A stretch of DNA of 64,000 bases from Symsagittifera roscoffensis (Eukaryota > Xenacoelomorpha > Acoela > Convolutidae): assembly GCF_963678635.1 (NCBI RefSeq), contig NC_087068.1:20130914-20194913 (forward strand), given 5' to 3'. A program made the translations under genes and the position numbers. Every line of letters begins with the position of its first letter. Positions within the stretch are counted from its first letter, which is position 1. Shown piece by piece: positions 21,991-32,700 of this stretch. Under the pieces are notes generated by a model. The model did not search any database. It had not been told where the DNA came from and saw nothing but the letters and a program-made list of their open reading frames with translations.

Positions 21991-22326
21991 CTAGTCTGTT
22001 TTTATTTCCGTTTGAAACTCGTGAACAATGTACTTCTTTTCGGAAAATGTTGCTGTAAATTTGTATCCTGTTAGTGTTGCTGCTTGGGCTTTTGAGTATA
22101 AGGTAGCTATTACATTTGTGATTTCTATAGCTTGTGGTTTGGATTCACATTGTGTCAATTGATTGATAGGATTTTTATGTAGTGTTTTTTTGTTCGTTTT
22201 TTTTTCACAATCGTAGTGTGTTAATAAAAAATCCTGAGGTCCTATGCGAGGAGAAGGATTTCGATTTGGTTCGGAAAAAATGAGAAAAAGAAGGCGTTGA
22301 AATGTTAATATCTTTAGAATATACAT
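21991..22326 (-). pseudogene. env: Env glycoprotein remnant, N-terminal part (element D)
   Basis: The ATG at 22326 starts a frame matching the signal peptide and first roughly 100 residues of the element B glycoprotein (PRIGPQDFLLTHYDCEKK). The frame shifts before the next homologous segment, which continues through 21554-21736 into the central part. Confidence 0.8.
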
Positions 22327-23176
22327 GTGTATGATAATCCTGAGTAGGGGTTATAAAAAGTTATATATCCGATTGTCTTTTTTGTATATCTATCGTATTT
22401 ACATATTATTTCTGTTGTTATAAATGGAGGAAGTAAAGATTGAGCTGTAATATTAGGAGGGGCTAACTGAAATGGGTGTTCACCAATGCTGTTTAATCTT
22501 ACAGTAAGTTCGAATTTTAGTGTGAGACTGCTTTGTTGTAGTATTTGGATGTTATGTTCTTGTATATCTTTGTGGATATCTTGTCGTTATTGTAATCTAT
22601 TTAGTGCCCAGTTGTGTAGTCTGCTACTTTCTTGATGTTGACCAAATAATTGTTGGGGTGCTACGAATGTATTCTAATCTAATCGTAGTGGTATATTATG
22701 AGATGGTTGTTGTTGATATCGTGAATCAAGGTTTGTGGGAAAAATTACGGGAAAAATTGATGGGGATATTTGACTTAAAGAAGGTGTTGAAGGAAGGGAA
22801 AATGTTTCTGGTAAAGTTGATAGTGTTGTATCAGATGAAACGTCAATTGGGTCGTTTACTATATTCGGTTCACCTTGGGTGTAGGTATGCGTTACCCAAT
22901 ATGGAAGACGTTCTGTGGTTGTTGGGGGATTAAAAGGGTTTTCTCTAATTTGTTCTGATGTGGGGGTTGAACCTAAGTAGTCTGATGGTTTATTTGAAGT
23001 GCTTTGTTGTGAAGCAGTTGGAGGTTTGTCTGGTAGTGTGCTACTAGAAAGGTCTAAGGGGTTTGATGTTGGCGATTTAGGTATATTAAATTGTACTCTG
23101 GGAGTTTGAAAATTTCTGTTTCGTCTTGTATGTATAATTTGTCTATTTATTTCGAGTGGTGTTTGTTTTCTTAAAA
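22327..23176 (-). pseudogene. Pre-env frame (ORF-e) remnant (element D)
   Basis: Open from about 23176 to 22674, this encodes a homologue of the middle of ORF-e, for example SDYLGSTPTSEQIRENPFNP and YTQGEPNIVNDPIDVSS. A frame break follows, and then the conserved C-terminal end reaches into the env start. The protein is conserved while the DNA has diverged, which supports ORF-e as a real coding region although it lacks an AUG in element B. Confidence 0.75.
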
Positions 23177-24520
23177 TATGACGAAAGTATTGAAGCTTTA
23201 AATTGTCATGGAGACGTAGAACCGAATATTGGTGCACTAAAGTATTGGAACTGGTCAAAATTGACCAAAAAATTGTAAAAGACTTCGGAGAGTTTTCAGA
23301 ATCTGTGATAGGTCAAAAAATTCAGTTTCTCAGTTGCGTACGAAATATTGAAAACAAAACGCGTGGAGATGCTTTAAGTTGTCAAAAAAATAAAGCCTAA
23401 TTGAGTCTTCAATCCGACACTGGATACCAGCTCAATAGCCCATAAGTTAAGCATGGTAAACGTCGGATGAATTTTAAATTACCAAAAAAAAAGAAAACAA
23501 ACTCATGAGAATTGCATTTGGTCAAATAGATCAGGTCTTTTTTTGAACTTGCTATCAAAAATTGTGATAATTTGTGCGAAAAAAAAATCACTGAAGGTGA
23601 AAGATTAGAAAATAAATTTTGCAAAAACTAAAGAAAAACTGACTGAAAGTAGACAGTGTTCTAACTCCAAATGACCTTAATTCATTGAATATTCTCTTAC
23701 AGACGCTAAAAAAAGGTTCGGCCAAATTGTCTGAGTTTTACATGATAGTAATAAAAAATTCTTGCTATAAAACTGTATGAAGAAAAAACCGCTGGCTTTC
23801 AAAAAAGTGTTGACTTAAGACAAAGGAAAAGCTTTCTCAAACCATAAACCTCAATTGAATCTATGAAATTTTTCAAAAAAAATCTTGTGCAAAGAGAAGA
23901 CGCGTACGCTTCCAAAAAAGAGCACATGAAAATATACCAACAATTGGTCTACAAAATGATATAACCTCGAAGAAACTGTAGAATAAATTCTACGCGTAAC
24001 TCCCTACAACATTTTCTTTAGCTTTTTTCTAAAAAATACTTTCAATAACAAGTTTATAGAATATAAGCAACATAGGAACTAACAGTGATTAAACACTACC
24101 AGCTCCATCAAAACCTGCTGCATGGTGCATCGAAGATGGAATAAGAGAACCTGAGCAATTTTTTGGTCTATATTGCTTTGAGTTCAAGTCACCCATATCA
24201 CACTCAAGATTCGTTATAATTACTTTGTACTAAAAACTTCCAAAAAAAATAGAGGAAGCAGAACAAATTTGTTATTGTCTGGCTCCTAGAGATATCAAAA
24301 GCATTTGACTGTGCCAATTTTGAGACACTGCTCTGTGAACTTTCATTCATCGGTTTCGAATACATAAACCATTAAAATGATTGAAAGTTTTTTTTCACAA
24401 ATAGAATGCAGAAAACAACAGAAAACAAAATGGCCTCGGAGTGGATAAAAAACTTTACCTAAACGTACCCCAAGAGACTGTTTGATGTCATTGTTGTTTG
24501 ATTTGCATATAACTGGCCTT
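23175..24520 (+). pseudogene. LINE fragment, right copy, with reverse-transcriptase motifs
   Basis: The first 650 bp repeat the copy at 19670-20309, including the decayed 2A-like NCHGDVEPNIG. It continues further right to RT motifs near 24290-24517: SKAFDCANFETLLCELSFIG (motif A region), then VPQETV and LLFDLHIT (the motif B region normally written GVPQGS.LGPLLF). Stops and frameshifts interrupt it throughout. It is a dead CR1/Rex-type non-LTR element. Confidence 0.65.
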
Positions 24521-24598
24521 GAGATGATTTTGCCGCAAGCCTTCCAGCATTATTGTATATATGGAGGGGGGTTTGGGGATCAGGTGCGGGGGTGGTTT

Positions 24599-25006
24599 TG
24601 GAACCTGATCTAAACTACATTTTATGATTGGATAAATTAAATGTTTTACCAATGTAAAGTATTTAATATTAACCAATCATGATCCATCTAACTAACAACC
24701 CACTTATTTGTAAGTGCTGAAGTTACTTGTAATTTCAGCACCAGAGAGATTTGAATTTAACTTAGAAATTAGTTGGACTCTCCCGAGCACTTCAGCAGCC
24801 GCAATAAACCAGTATACCCTAGATCTATTGAGCCTAGCAGAGACTAGTTAAACAACCTGAGACTAGATAGTATAAGAGTAAGATTAGGATCGGTATTAGA
24901 CTAAGAAGTTGCACGAATCTATCCGGCCGAAAATAAGATAGCGTGACGAGCAGACGGTGTACCCTATCCGAAATTACTCTATGAGTTACACTTCGGTCCT
25001 AACTCA
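24599..25006 (+). repeat. 5' LTR of element B
   Basis: This 408-bp LTR has ends TGGAACC...AACTCA. It contains AATAAA at 24803 and a TATA-like TATAAG at 24871, so promoter and polyadenylation functions are plausible; which one is used in which copy cannot be read from sequence. Confidence 0.95.
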
Positions 25007-25008
25007 TC

Positions 25009-25026
25009 TGGTGCGACCATAAGTCT
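25009..25026 (+). other. Primer-binding site
   Basis: TGGTGCGACCATAAGTCT begins two bases after the LTR. TGG pairs with a tRNA 3' CCA, and the run continues complementary to a T arm (TCTCGAAC just beyond). I could not assign the tRNA. The same site follows the 5' LTRs of A and C. Confidence 0.75.
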
Positions 25027-25094
25027 CGAACAAGACCTTAATAGATTAGAATTAACCAAAATAGATTAGAAATTAGACAAAAACATTTACAAAA

Positions 25095-25328
25095 ATGTTA
25101 TACGACAATAATTTAATCGAAATGTCTCTACGACTCAATAGATCAGAGCCAATATTCCGAACCATAACAGAACTACCCGGAATTGGAAGAAGACCTCGAA
25201 CCAAAGACGACATACGACAAAGTAGAAACTTGCCGTATAGTTATATGATAGTTCGGCAAAAACCAGAACAAACTTTTATATTTCGAATACTACTTGCAAT
25301 GAATTTAGATTTCCATTTGCAAACATAA
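25095..25328 (+). CDS. Leader ORF-a of element B (77 aa)
   Basis: This small basic protein is encoded 90 bp after the LTR. Compared with the C copy I count seven base changes, of which six are silent and one is a conservative K to R, a ratio expected of translated, constrained sequence. It has no signal peptide or membrane segment and its family is unknown. A CATTTCAG|GCGC acceptor-like site follows the stop, so the ORF may also form part of a spliced leader exon. Confidence 0.65.
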   Translation: MLYDNNLIEMSLRLNRSEPIFRTITELPGIGRRPRTKDDIRQSRNLPYSYMIVRQKPEQTFIFRILLAMNLDFHLQT

Positions 25329-25499
25329 AACCTTGAAGTTACGCTTCAAAATCATTTCAGGCGCTAAACAAATTTATTAATATACAATAACGATTGATAA
25401 AAAGATCTAAGATCGTTTTCCTAAAACTCTGCAGTATTATACAAAACATGTTTGAAAAATATTTATTGGAAAATAAAAATAAAAATTAGTAGCATGACA

Positions 25500-26260
25500 A
25501 TAAATGGTTAGTAATCATAAATCATCCTGTTGTTCCAGCTTCATCATCTAAAACATAACAGCAATCATAAACCCACTAATATCATCAAAACACTAAATTC
25601 TTCCTTTACACACATTTAAAATTTTAATAAAACTTAAATTCACTTAATTTTAAAACCAGATCATCAAGGCTTATCCTTGGATCTTAAATCATTTTCTACT
25701 TAATTAAATTTCAAATTTGATCATCAAGGCTTATCCTTGGATCAAACAGAACAACTTTGTTCTCCCCCACCCACTTAATTAGTGTCTAACGACCTCAAAC
25801 GTCGATTCACTACCCAACCCTTTCTAAAGACCTAAGACTAATAGAAATTTTTAAACAAAACTAATCATTCAAATTAGGATAAACAGTGAAGAACTTCGGT
25901 TATTCATCCTTCACTTGACCCCCCCTCTTACCAGACCCAGGATAAATCTTAGACTTAGTAAGTTTAAAATAGTATCTAACGAACTACTCGCGTTCTAATT
26001 ATACCTGAACCTTGTGGATCGATTTACTATTCTCCAACCCTTGAACACAATCACTACCCCTAAGTAAGATTAAGTAAGTTAACACCTTAACTTATACTAG
26101 CCACGAGAAAGTAAAAAATCATTCTTCGGAATCGATATACTTTTCTCTCCAACCCTGAACAAATAGACCCAGGTTAAGCTAACCAAAAAATCGTAAGAAC
26201 TAACAGTTTAGGAAAATAGAAATCATTTAACAACCCTTTGCATCCGTCATTCTAAACCTT
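25500..26260 (+). promoter_or_regulatory. Structured leader with repeated hairpins
   Basis: This stretch precedes ORF-b. Two identical 25-bp copies of GATCATCAAGG-CTTAT-CCTTGGATC lie at 25659-25683 and 25719-25743, exactly 60 bp apart, and each can fold on itself (AAGG/CCTT within GATC ends). Further on, degenerate units sharing TCGATT/ATATACT, TCTCCAACCCT and GAACA recur at roughly 26010-26050 and 26130-26180, with a weaker one near 25800. The layout is kept in A and C. A packaging signal or an insulator-like array, as in the leader of Drosophila gypsy, is possible. Confidence 0.45.
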
Positions 26261-26698
26261 ATGTCATTTAAAAACCTAGGAAATAAACAAACAATCGTTT
26301 TACACAATTGTGAAATAGATAACAAAAAATACGACCTTGTAATCACACCTCATACACAAACAGTTGGATACATTCGAACAAAACGACAAACACTAAAAAG
26401 AAAAATAATAACGAAACAAAGACAAATAACACGAAAAAGATTTTCAAAAAATCGAAACGCATTTTCAGAATCAGAAACCAACAGTTTAGACGAACTTTAC
26501 AAACTAAAAGAATCAATAGATAAAAATTGCCCAATTCACGATCAATTATATTTCTCTGACTCAGAAACAACTTCAAATTCATCACAAAGAGGAAAAAGAA
26601 GAATAAAAAAGCAGTACAAACACAAACCAGTACATTTATACAATTGGAATCAACCAATTCGACACATTAATAATTACATATTAACAGTCATCGAATGA
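26261..26698 (+). CDS. Leader ORF-b of element B (145 aa, basic)
   Basis: This lysine/arginine-rich protein precedes gag by four bases. Elements A and C read ten codons further and overlap the gag ATG; here CGA has become TGA, so the B copy is slightly shorter. The sequence KRKIITKQRQITRKRFSKNR is followed by a serine/glutamate-rich stretch. I recognise no family. It could be a nucleic-acid-binding accessory protein or could feed into gag by frameshift, since gag is the +1 frame. Confidence 0.6.
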   Translation: MSFKNLGNKQTIVLHNCEIDNKKYDLVITPHTQTVGYIRTKRQTLKRKIITKQRQITRKRFSKNRNAFSESETNSLDELYKLKESIDKNCPIHDQLYFSDSETTSNSSQRGKRRIKKQYKHKPVHLYNWNQPIRHINNYILTVIE

Positions 26699-26702
26699 AA
26701 AA

Positions 26703-29700
26703 ATGAGCTCAACGCACACTCCAGGTGAAGAAACTCCAGATGATGATGAAATCTTTCCTTTTATAGTAGACGCAGATACTGATAGAGGACAACACATATT
26801 TTGTCAAAATTTACTCGTAAATTTATTTGAACCCGGAATCAGTCCATGTAAAACAGAGTTCCCCGATGTAAAAATCAAAAGACAAATCATAGATCACTAT
26901 CTAAAAGATATATGCAACATAACACAACAATATGGAATCTACTCCATAGAATTCACCTCACCAAACCATAATAATAGAAAATATACAATTCAAACAGACG
27001 ATCTTGATTTAGAATTTTCAAAAGTTTTTTCAGAATATATAAAAAGCATCCAATATCATAACTCACAAAGAGCAAACTCCATATTCACCAATGAAGTTTT
27101 CGCAATAATATATAGTTATATTTCAATATTAGAAAACGAAATCCCAATAACAAATGTCTCACCGACAGAAACATCTAAACATTTAAGAGTACGACATGAA
27201 ATCACACTACTCTCTAGTTATTTAAACATAATTAAAGAAAATTTCACGAAAGACGACGTTTCACAACATACAAAACACGATCTACAAAAAATTTTGGCAT
27301 GGTTCATAATAGATTACTTCACACACAATATTGATTTAATTGCACAAGCAAGAAAAAATTTTAGACCCCAAAACTCGAACGATGATACCGCTATCACAGA
27401 ACAATCAGATTATGTTTGGGACCCCGAATGGTCTCATCCCGCATTTATAAGCTTCCCACAATCAATCTCAAGTCAAGCAATAAGTACGATATCTTACATA
27501 AGAGATTATGTAAAAGTAATACCATTAACCATTGATGCAACACCATTAAACTATAATACATTTTTACCCGATACACAAAATAATAGTTTAAACTCTACAG
27601 TCATACACAACGAAAACCTCAATGGAACTAGGAATCTTACTCAACAAGATATACAGACACCATCACACTTCATAAATGAAGAAATTGTACACACAACAAC
27701 TACACAACAAAGTATTTCACCAATACGCCCAAATTTAACAACACCAAGAAATACAAATCCTTCACAAACACAGGTAACCTTACAATCAACCGTTAAACCT
27801 TCGGTTGCTCCTAAATATTCACATATGGATTACCAAACATATAGACCCATGACAATACCATCAAAAACACGCAAAACATTCACTAGAAACAACTTTGCAG
27901 ACCATAATTATAATTATACACATCCGTCAAAAACAAATTATCAACCACAAAGAAATTTTAATCAATATACAAAACCTCGAAACTGGGATAACCCAACGGC
28001 CCAATATAATTCCAAAAATCTTCAACCAAATCCTCCACAGGATCACAGTGAAAATTACCCATTTTTTCAACAAAATAAAAATAAAAAACAAACATCTTAT
28101 CAAATGGATTATTTATCCTCAGATGATGATTTCTTACAACCAGATATATTTGCACCAAATACTCAAGAATATCGTAGACAAGGAATACAGAGAACACGTA
28201 CAAATCATAGAAATTTTTCTCCACAACCAATAGATGCACAAAATCAACAACCAATTCAACAACAAAATCCAATTAATACACAATCTTTTCAACCAATTCA
28301 ACAACAAAATCCAATGACTGCACACTCGTATCAACCATCACAAATGCAAAATGAAATACCACTCCCATATTATCTCCAACAACATGAAATAACAAGAAAC
28401 CAACTTTCAAATTTTTCTCAAATGCCAAATGCAGCAGAATCATTACAAATGACAATGAATCCATACCTTATGGGTGGATCATCAATAACATCAAACAAAC
28501 CTTTAATGGTTTTCACAGGAACAGACCCTGAATACTCTGTAGAAGATTATTTAAATGCAGTAACAGCAAACCTGATTTTAAATATTGGACCTGAACCCAT
28601 TAATACGCCACTACATCAAAACTGGATACATCGACGCACAGCGTTAATACAAACAACCTTAGATGGCGCAGCCCAAAAATGGTTTTCAGTACTACCTCTA
28701 GAAATAAAATCAAACTGGAAAAGATTTACACAAGAATTTTCAAAAATGTTTGACTCCGAAAGAAACAAACAACAACAAAGAGTTTTATGTAATGAAATTC
28801 GCAGATTACCAAACGAAACCATCAAGCAAATAGCAGTACGAATCGAAACACTAGTTCGAAAAGCATATTCATTAAATACACATGACTATAAAAACACAAA
28901 GATGACAGAAATCTTAATGATGACCTTAACACCACAATTAAGGAAAATAGCAATAAAAAAGAGAGCATCCCATCCTTCTTCAATTCGAGAACCCGATTTA
29001 GATTTTCGAAAACTAGTAGACAAATTAGAACAAGCAGAAATCACGATGAAACTAGAAGAAACGGAAAATCTGAAATTACAATACGTTAACAAAATTGAAA
29101 CGACTCCCACTAATATTAATAATATACAAGAATCAGAGACAGACCTCGTTGAAAAAATCACTGAAATACTCAATATCTACGAAAAGAACCCAAACTTTAA
29201 AGGCAAACCATCTTTCAAAAAATGGTGTAATTATTGCCGACGATACGGACATAGTATTTCCGAATGTAGACAAAAACAGCAAGACAATCAAAATAAACCT
29301 CAAAAATATAAAGAACCAAATAAATCATTCTATCAATACATGAAAAAAGATCAAAATCTACCGAACAAAACAGTCCACAGCAACAACAGTTCAGGAAAAC
29401 CACTCCCGAACAATACAAATTATACAAGAAATCAATCACCATATAACTCAAGTTATAGAGGAAGATCACCAGAACGAAGAAACACGTATAATTCATCACA
29501 AAATCACTACAATAGACCAAATAGTCGAAATAACTACTCCAGATCAAATTCAAACACACAACGATTTGTTTCTAGATCTAATTCCCAATCAAGAAATAAC
29601 TACTATCCAAACAACCAATCACGAAATTCATCATACAATAGGAATAGAAACTACTCCTATAATCGAAATAGAAGTTATTCAAACAACCGAAACCAGAATT

Positions 29701-32700
29701 ACCCGAACAATCGATCAAGGAATAACTCATATAATAGATCGAACTATAACAGACCAAACAATAATTACCAAAACAGATCGCGAAATAATTCACAAAATCG
29801 ACACCCAAGTTATAATAATCGTTATAGAAATTATTCCCAATCACCACACCGGAATAATAATAACTATAATAATTCTAATAATCGCCACAGAAGTAGTACA
29901 CCTAAACATCAAAGACATATTAATCAAGTAAAATCTAATCCAGAAACAACATCAGACCCTCCAGGTATTGATGACACAGTAACTGATACGTTACAACTCA
30001 ATCAAATAAACTGTACATCATCAGATTCAGAAAGTGATACTGAAAACACTCTTTCTATCAATATGATAAAAGTCGAAAATGACTATGAATCTGTCATATA
30101 TGAACAACCCTTTTCATCACACATATATGAAAATCAATCAGAATTTCTTCAAAATTATTACACTACACCCATAAATTCCACACCAACGACGCAAGAAACA
30201 AACGAGATTAACACTACAGATCAAACCAATAAAAATACCAAAACAAAATGCTTGAATACAAACCACATTTATCAAAATATACAAAAAGAACAACCCAAAG
30301 AAAAAATTTGGACAATACCATTTCTCTTAGAAAGCCCAAGAAATAAAGAATTTCAACCACCAGACCTTGAAATAGATTTTTTAATTGATTCAGGAGCAGA
30401 ATCAAACATAATAAACATCCCCACATGGAATGAAATAAAAACTTTACACCCAAAGTTAATACCTCTTGAAACCTCCAGTAAGTTAGCAACAGCACAAGGA
30501 TCAACATTGATAAACTACGGAAAAATCCAATTATTTCTCCTCCCCACCAGAACAATGGAACAAAGCAAAATTTTAAATAAGCCATTTAAACAAATATTCC
30601 ATATCACCGACATTAAATATAATATCATTGGAATACCATTTATTTCGAAGTATATACCAACAATTAACATACTAAATAGTAAAATATTAATCAAAGATAA
30701 ATATACAAAAACAAAAGAAACATCCTTAACATTTTTTCAAAGATTAAATAAACAACCACCATTCTTTTCAAAATTCTACCCGATATTTAACCAACAAAGA
30801 AAACACCTAAAACCACTATCAGGAAATATCTATAATTTTTCAATCAAACAAGTTCACCAATATGATAAAGAACAAAACAAACAAAAATTTTATATGTCAG
30901 AATTTGAATTCAAACCTATTCATAAATTTTTCAAAATCACAATCTCATCCATAAAATATTTGAAAAATTCGAATTCCGATATCATTTCTTTACATGTCTA
31001 TAACAACACACCTTACCAAGTAACATTACCTTTAGGACTTTTAGGATACTGCGAAACCAACGCTACAATATCACCAATACACGAAAAAGCCTATCGCGTA
31101 AATAATATACTCCAATTACTAGATATTTGCCAATCTACAATTCTTAATGAAGAATTACCTATAAATAATATAATAAGTAACGAAAACAGAAATACGGATT
31201 ATTTCACAAAAACTCCATATTTCAAACCTACATTCAACATAAGTAACTACACAGAGGACCAACAGAAATTTTTAACAATGTTTAATTTCCAACATTCACA
31301 AATAACACAAGACGAATTCGAAAAATTAGCCAAACAGCTAATTAAATATTCATCAGTCTATGCAACATCAAAATTCGATGTTGGGAAAATCAGTTCATCA
31401 CTACATCTCCCGTTAAAACCAGACGCAGTTTTCAAAAAACAGAGAGCAAGTAAAGTACCAATTCACTTACATGATAAAGTGAACAGATTACTCGATATTT
31501 TAGAACAATACAACATTATATCACCAGTAAACAAAGAAGAACAACCAAAAGGCAACACATTCATCAACCCTGTTATCATTCTAGCTAAAGGAGAATCATT
31601 AAAAATCGTTCTCGACGCTAGATACCTTAATTCACTCATAGATGAATCAAAATGTAATTGGCCCATTGAACCAATACAAGTTATTTTAACAAAAATAAAC
31701 GGCAAATACTTTACAACCGCCGATATGAATAGTGCATACAATCAAATGCCACTAGATGAGCAATCACGACGTTTAACACAATTTGTTATAGGAAACCAAC
31801 AATATGAATTCAACCGCTTATTCTATGGAATATCCATAGGACCAGCAGCATTTTCAGCTTTTATGAGCAAAATTTTTAGACCACTAATACTCAAGAAAAA
31901 CGCAATCACCTATTTAGACGATGTTTTTATGCAATCACAAACAAAAGACGAGATGTTCAATGTTTTAGAAAAATATCACCAAATACTTCAGAACGAAAAT
32001 CTGAAGGCCGCCCCCGATAAATCACACTTCTTTTTGACAAGAGTTAAATTCTTAGGACATAATATAGAAAGAAAAACAATCACTCCATTGAAATCACGCA
32101 TTGACGCTATTCAAAAACTTCAACCACCAACAAATAAAAAGAAAATCCAAGAATTTCTTGGAATGTTAAACTTTTTAAGTAAATATGTTTATAAAATGCA
32201 ATTATATCTACGACCATTTTATAACATCCTTAGACAACAAAATAACTTTGAATGGAACACAGAACATCAAACACGATTTGAAGAAATAAAGAAACTTTTA
32301 ACTGAACAAATTTCAAACACAATTCCAGACTCAAATCAACCATTTTATGCAATGTGCGATGCTTCGAACTTTGGCATCGGTGCAGCACTATTACAATCAC
32401 ATAATGGTACAAATAAAATGAACCTCATATCAGCAAATTCTCGATTATTCACTCAAGCAGAGCTACGACTCTCAACTCTAATGAGAGAATGTACAGCCAT
32501 AATATATACACTGACAGAATATGAATTTCTGATACTTGGATCAAAACATCCAACAGTTCTATTCACAGACCATAAACCAATCATCTTTCTCTTTACACAA
32601 AAATCTAACCCAAACCACCGAGTTTACAGATTTCAACTAATTCTAATGAAATTTCCAAACTTACATATAGTTTGGACTGCAGGAAAAAATCTTGCATTAC

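Larger units (their letters stand above)
20310..23176 (-). mobile_element. LTR element D: decayed minus-strand copy keeping ORF-e and env
   Basis: On the minus strand this carries, in order, part of the pre-env frame, the envelope gene and a truncated 3' LTR (20310-about 20580, starting TGAGTTGGG). It is a diverged relative of the 36260-38760 part of element B plus an LTR, with many substitutions, frame breaks and a deletion that removes the env C-terminus and the following ORF. It sits between two direct LINE copies. Its divergence from A, B and C shows that the env cassette has been in the family for some time. Confidence 0.85.

Noticed and set aside
29215..29559. Tyrosine/phenylalanine/cysteine-rich minus-strand ORFs across gag-pol
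   Set aside because: They are complements of the A-rich gag-pol frame and its N/R/S repeats.
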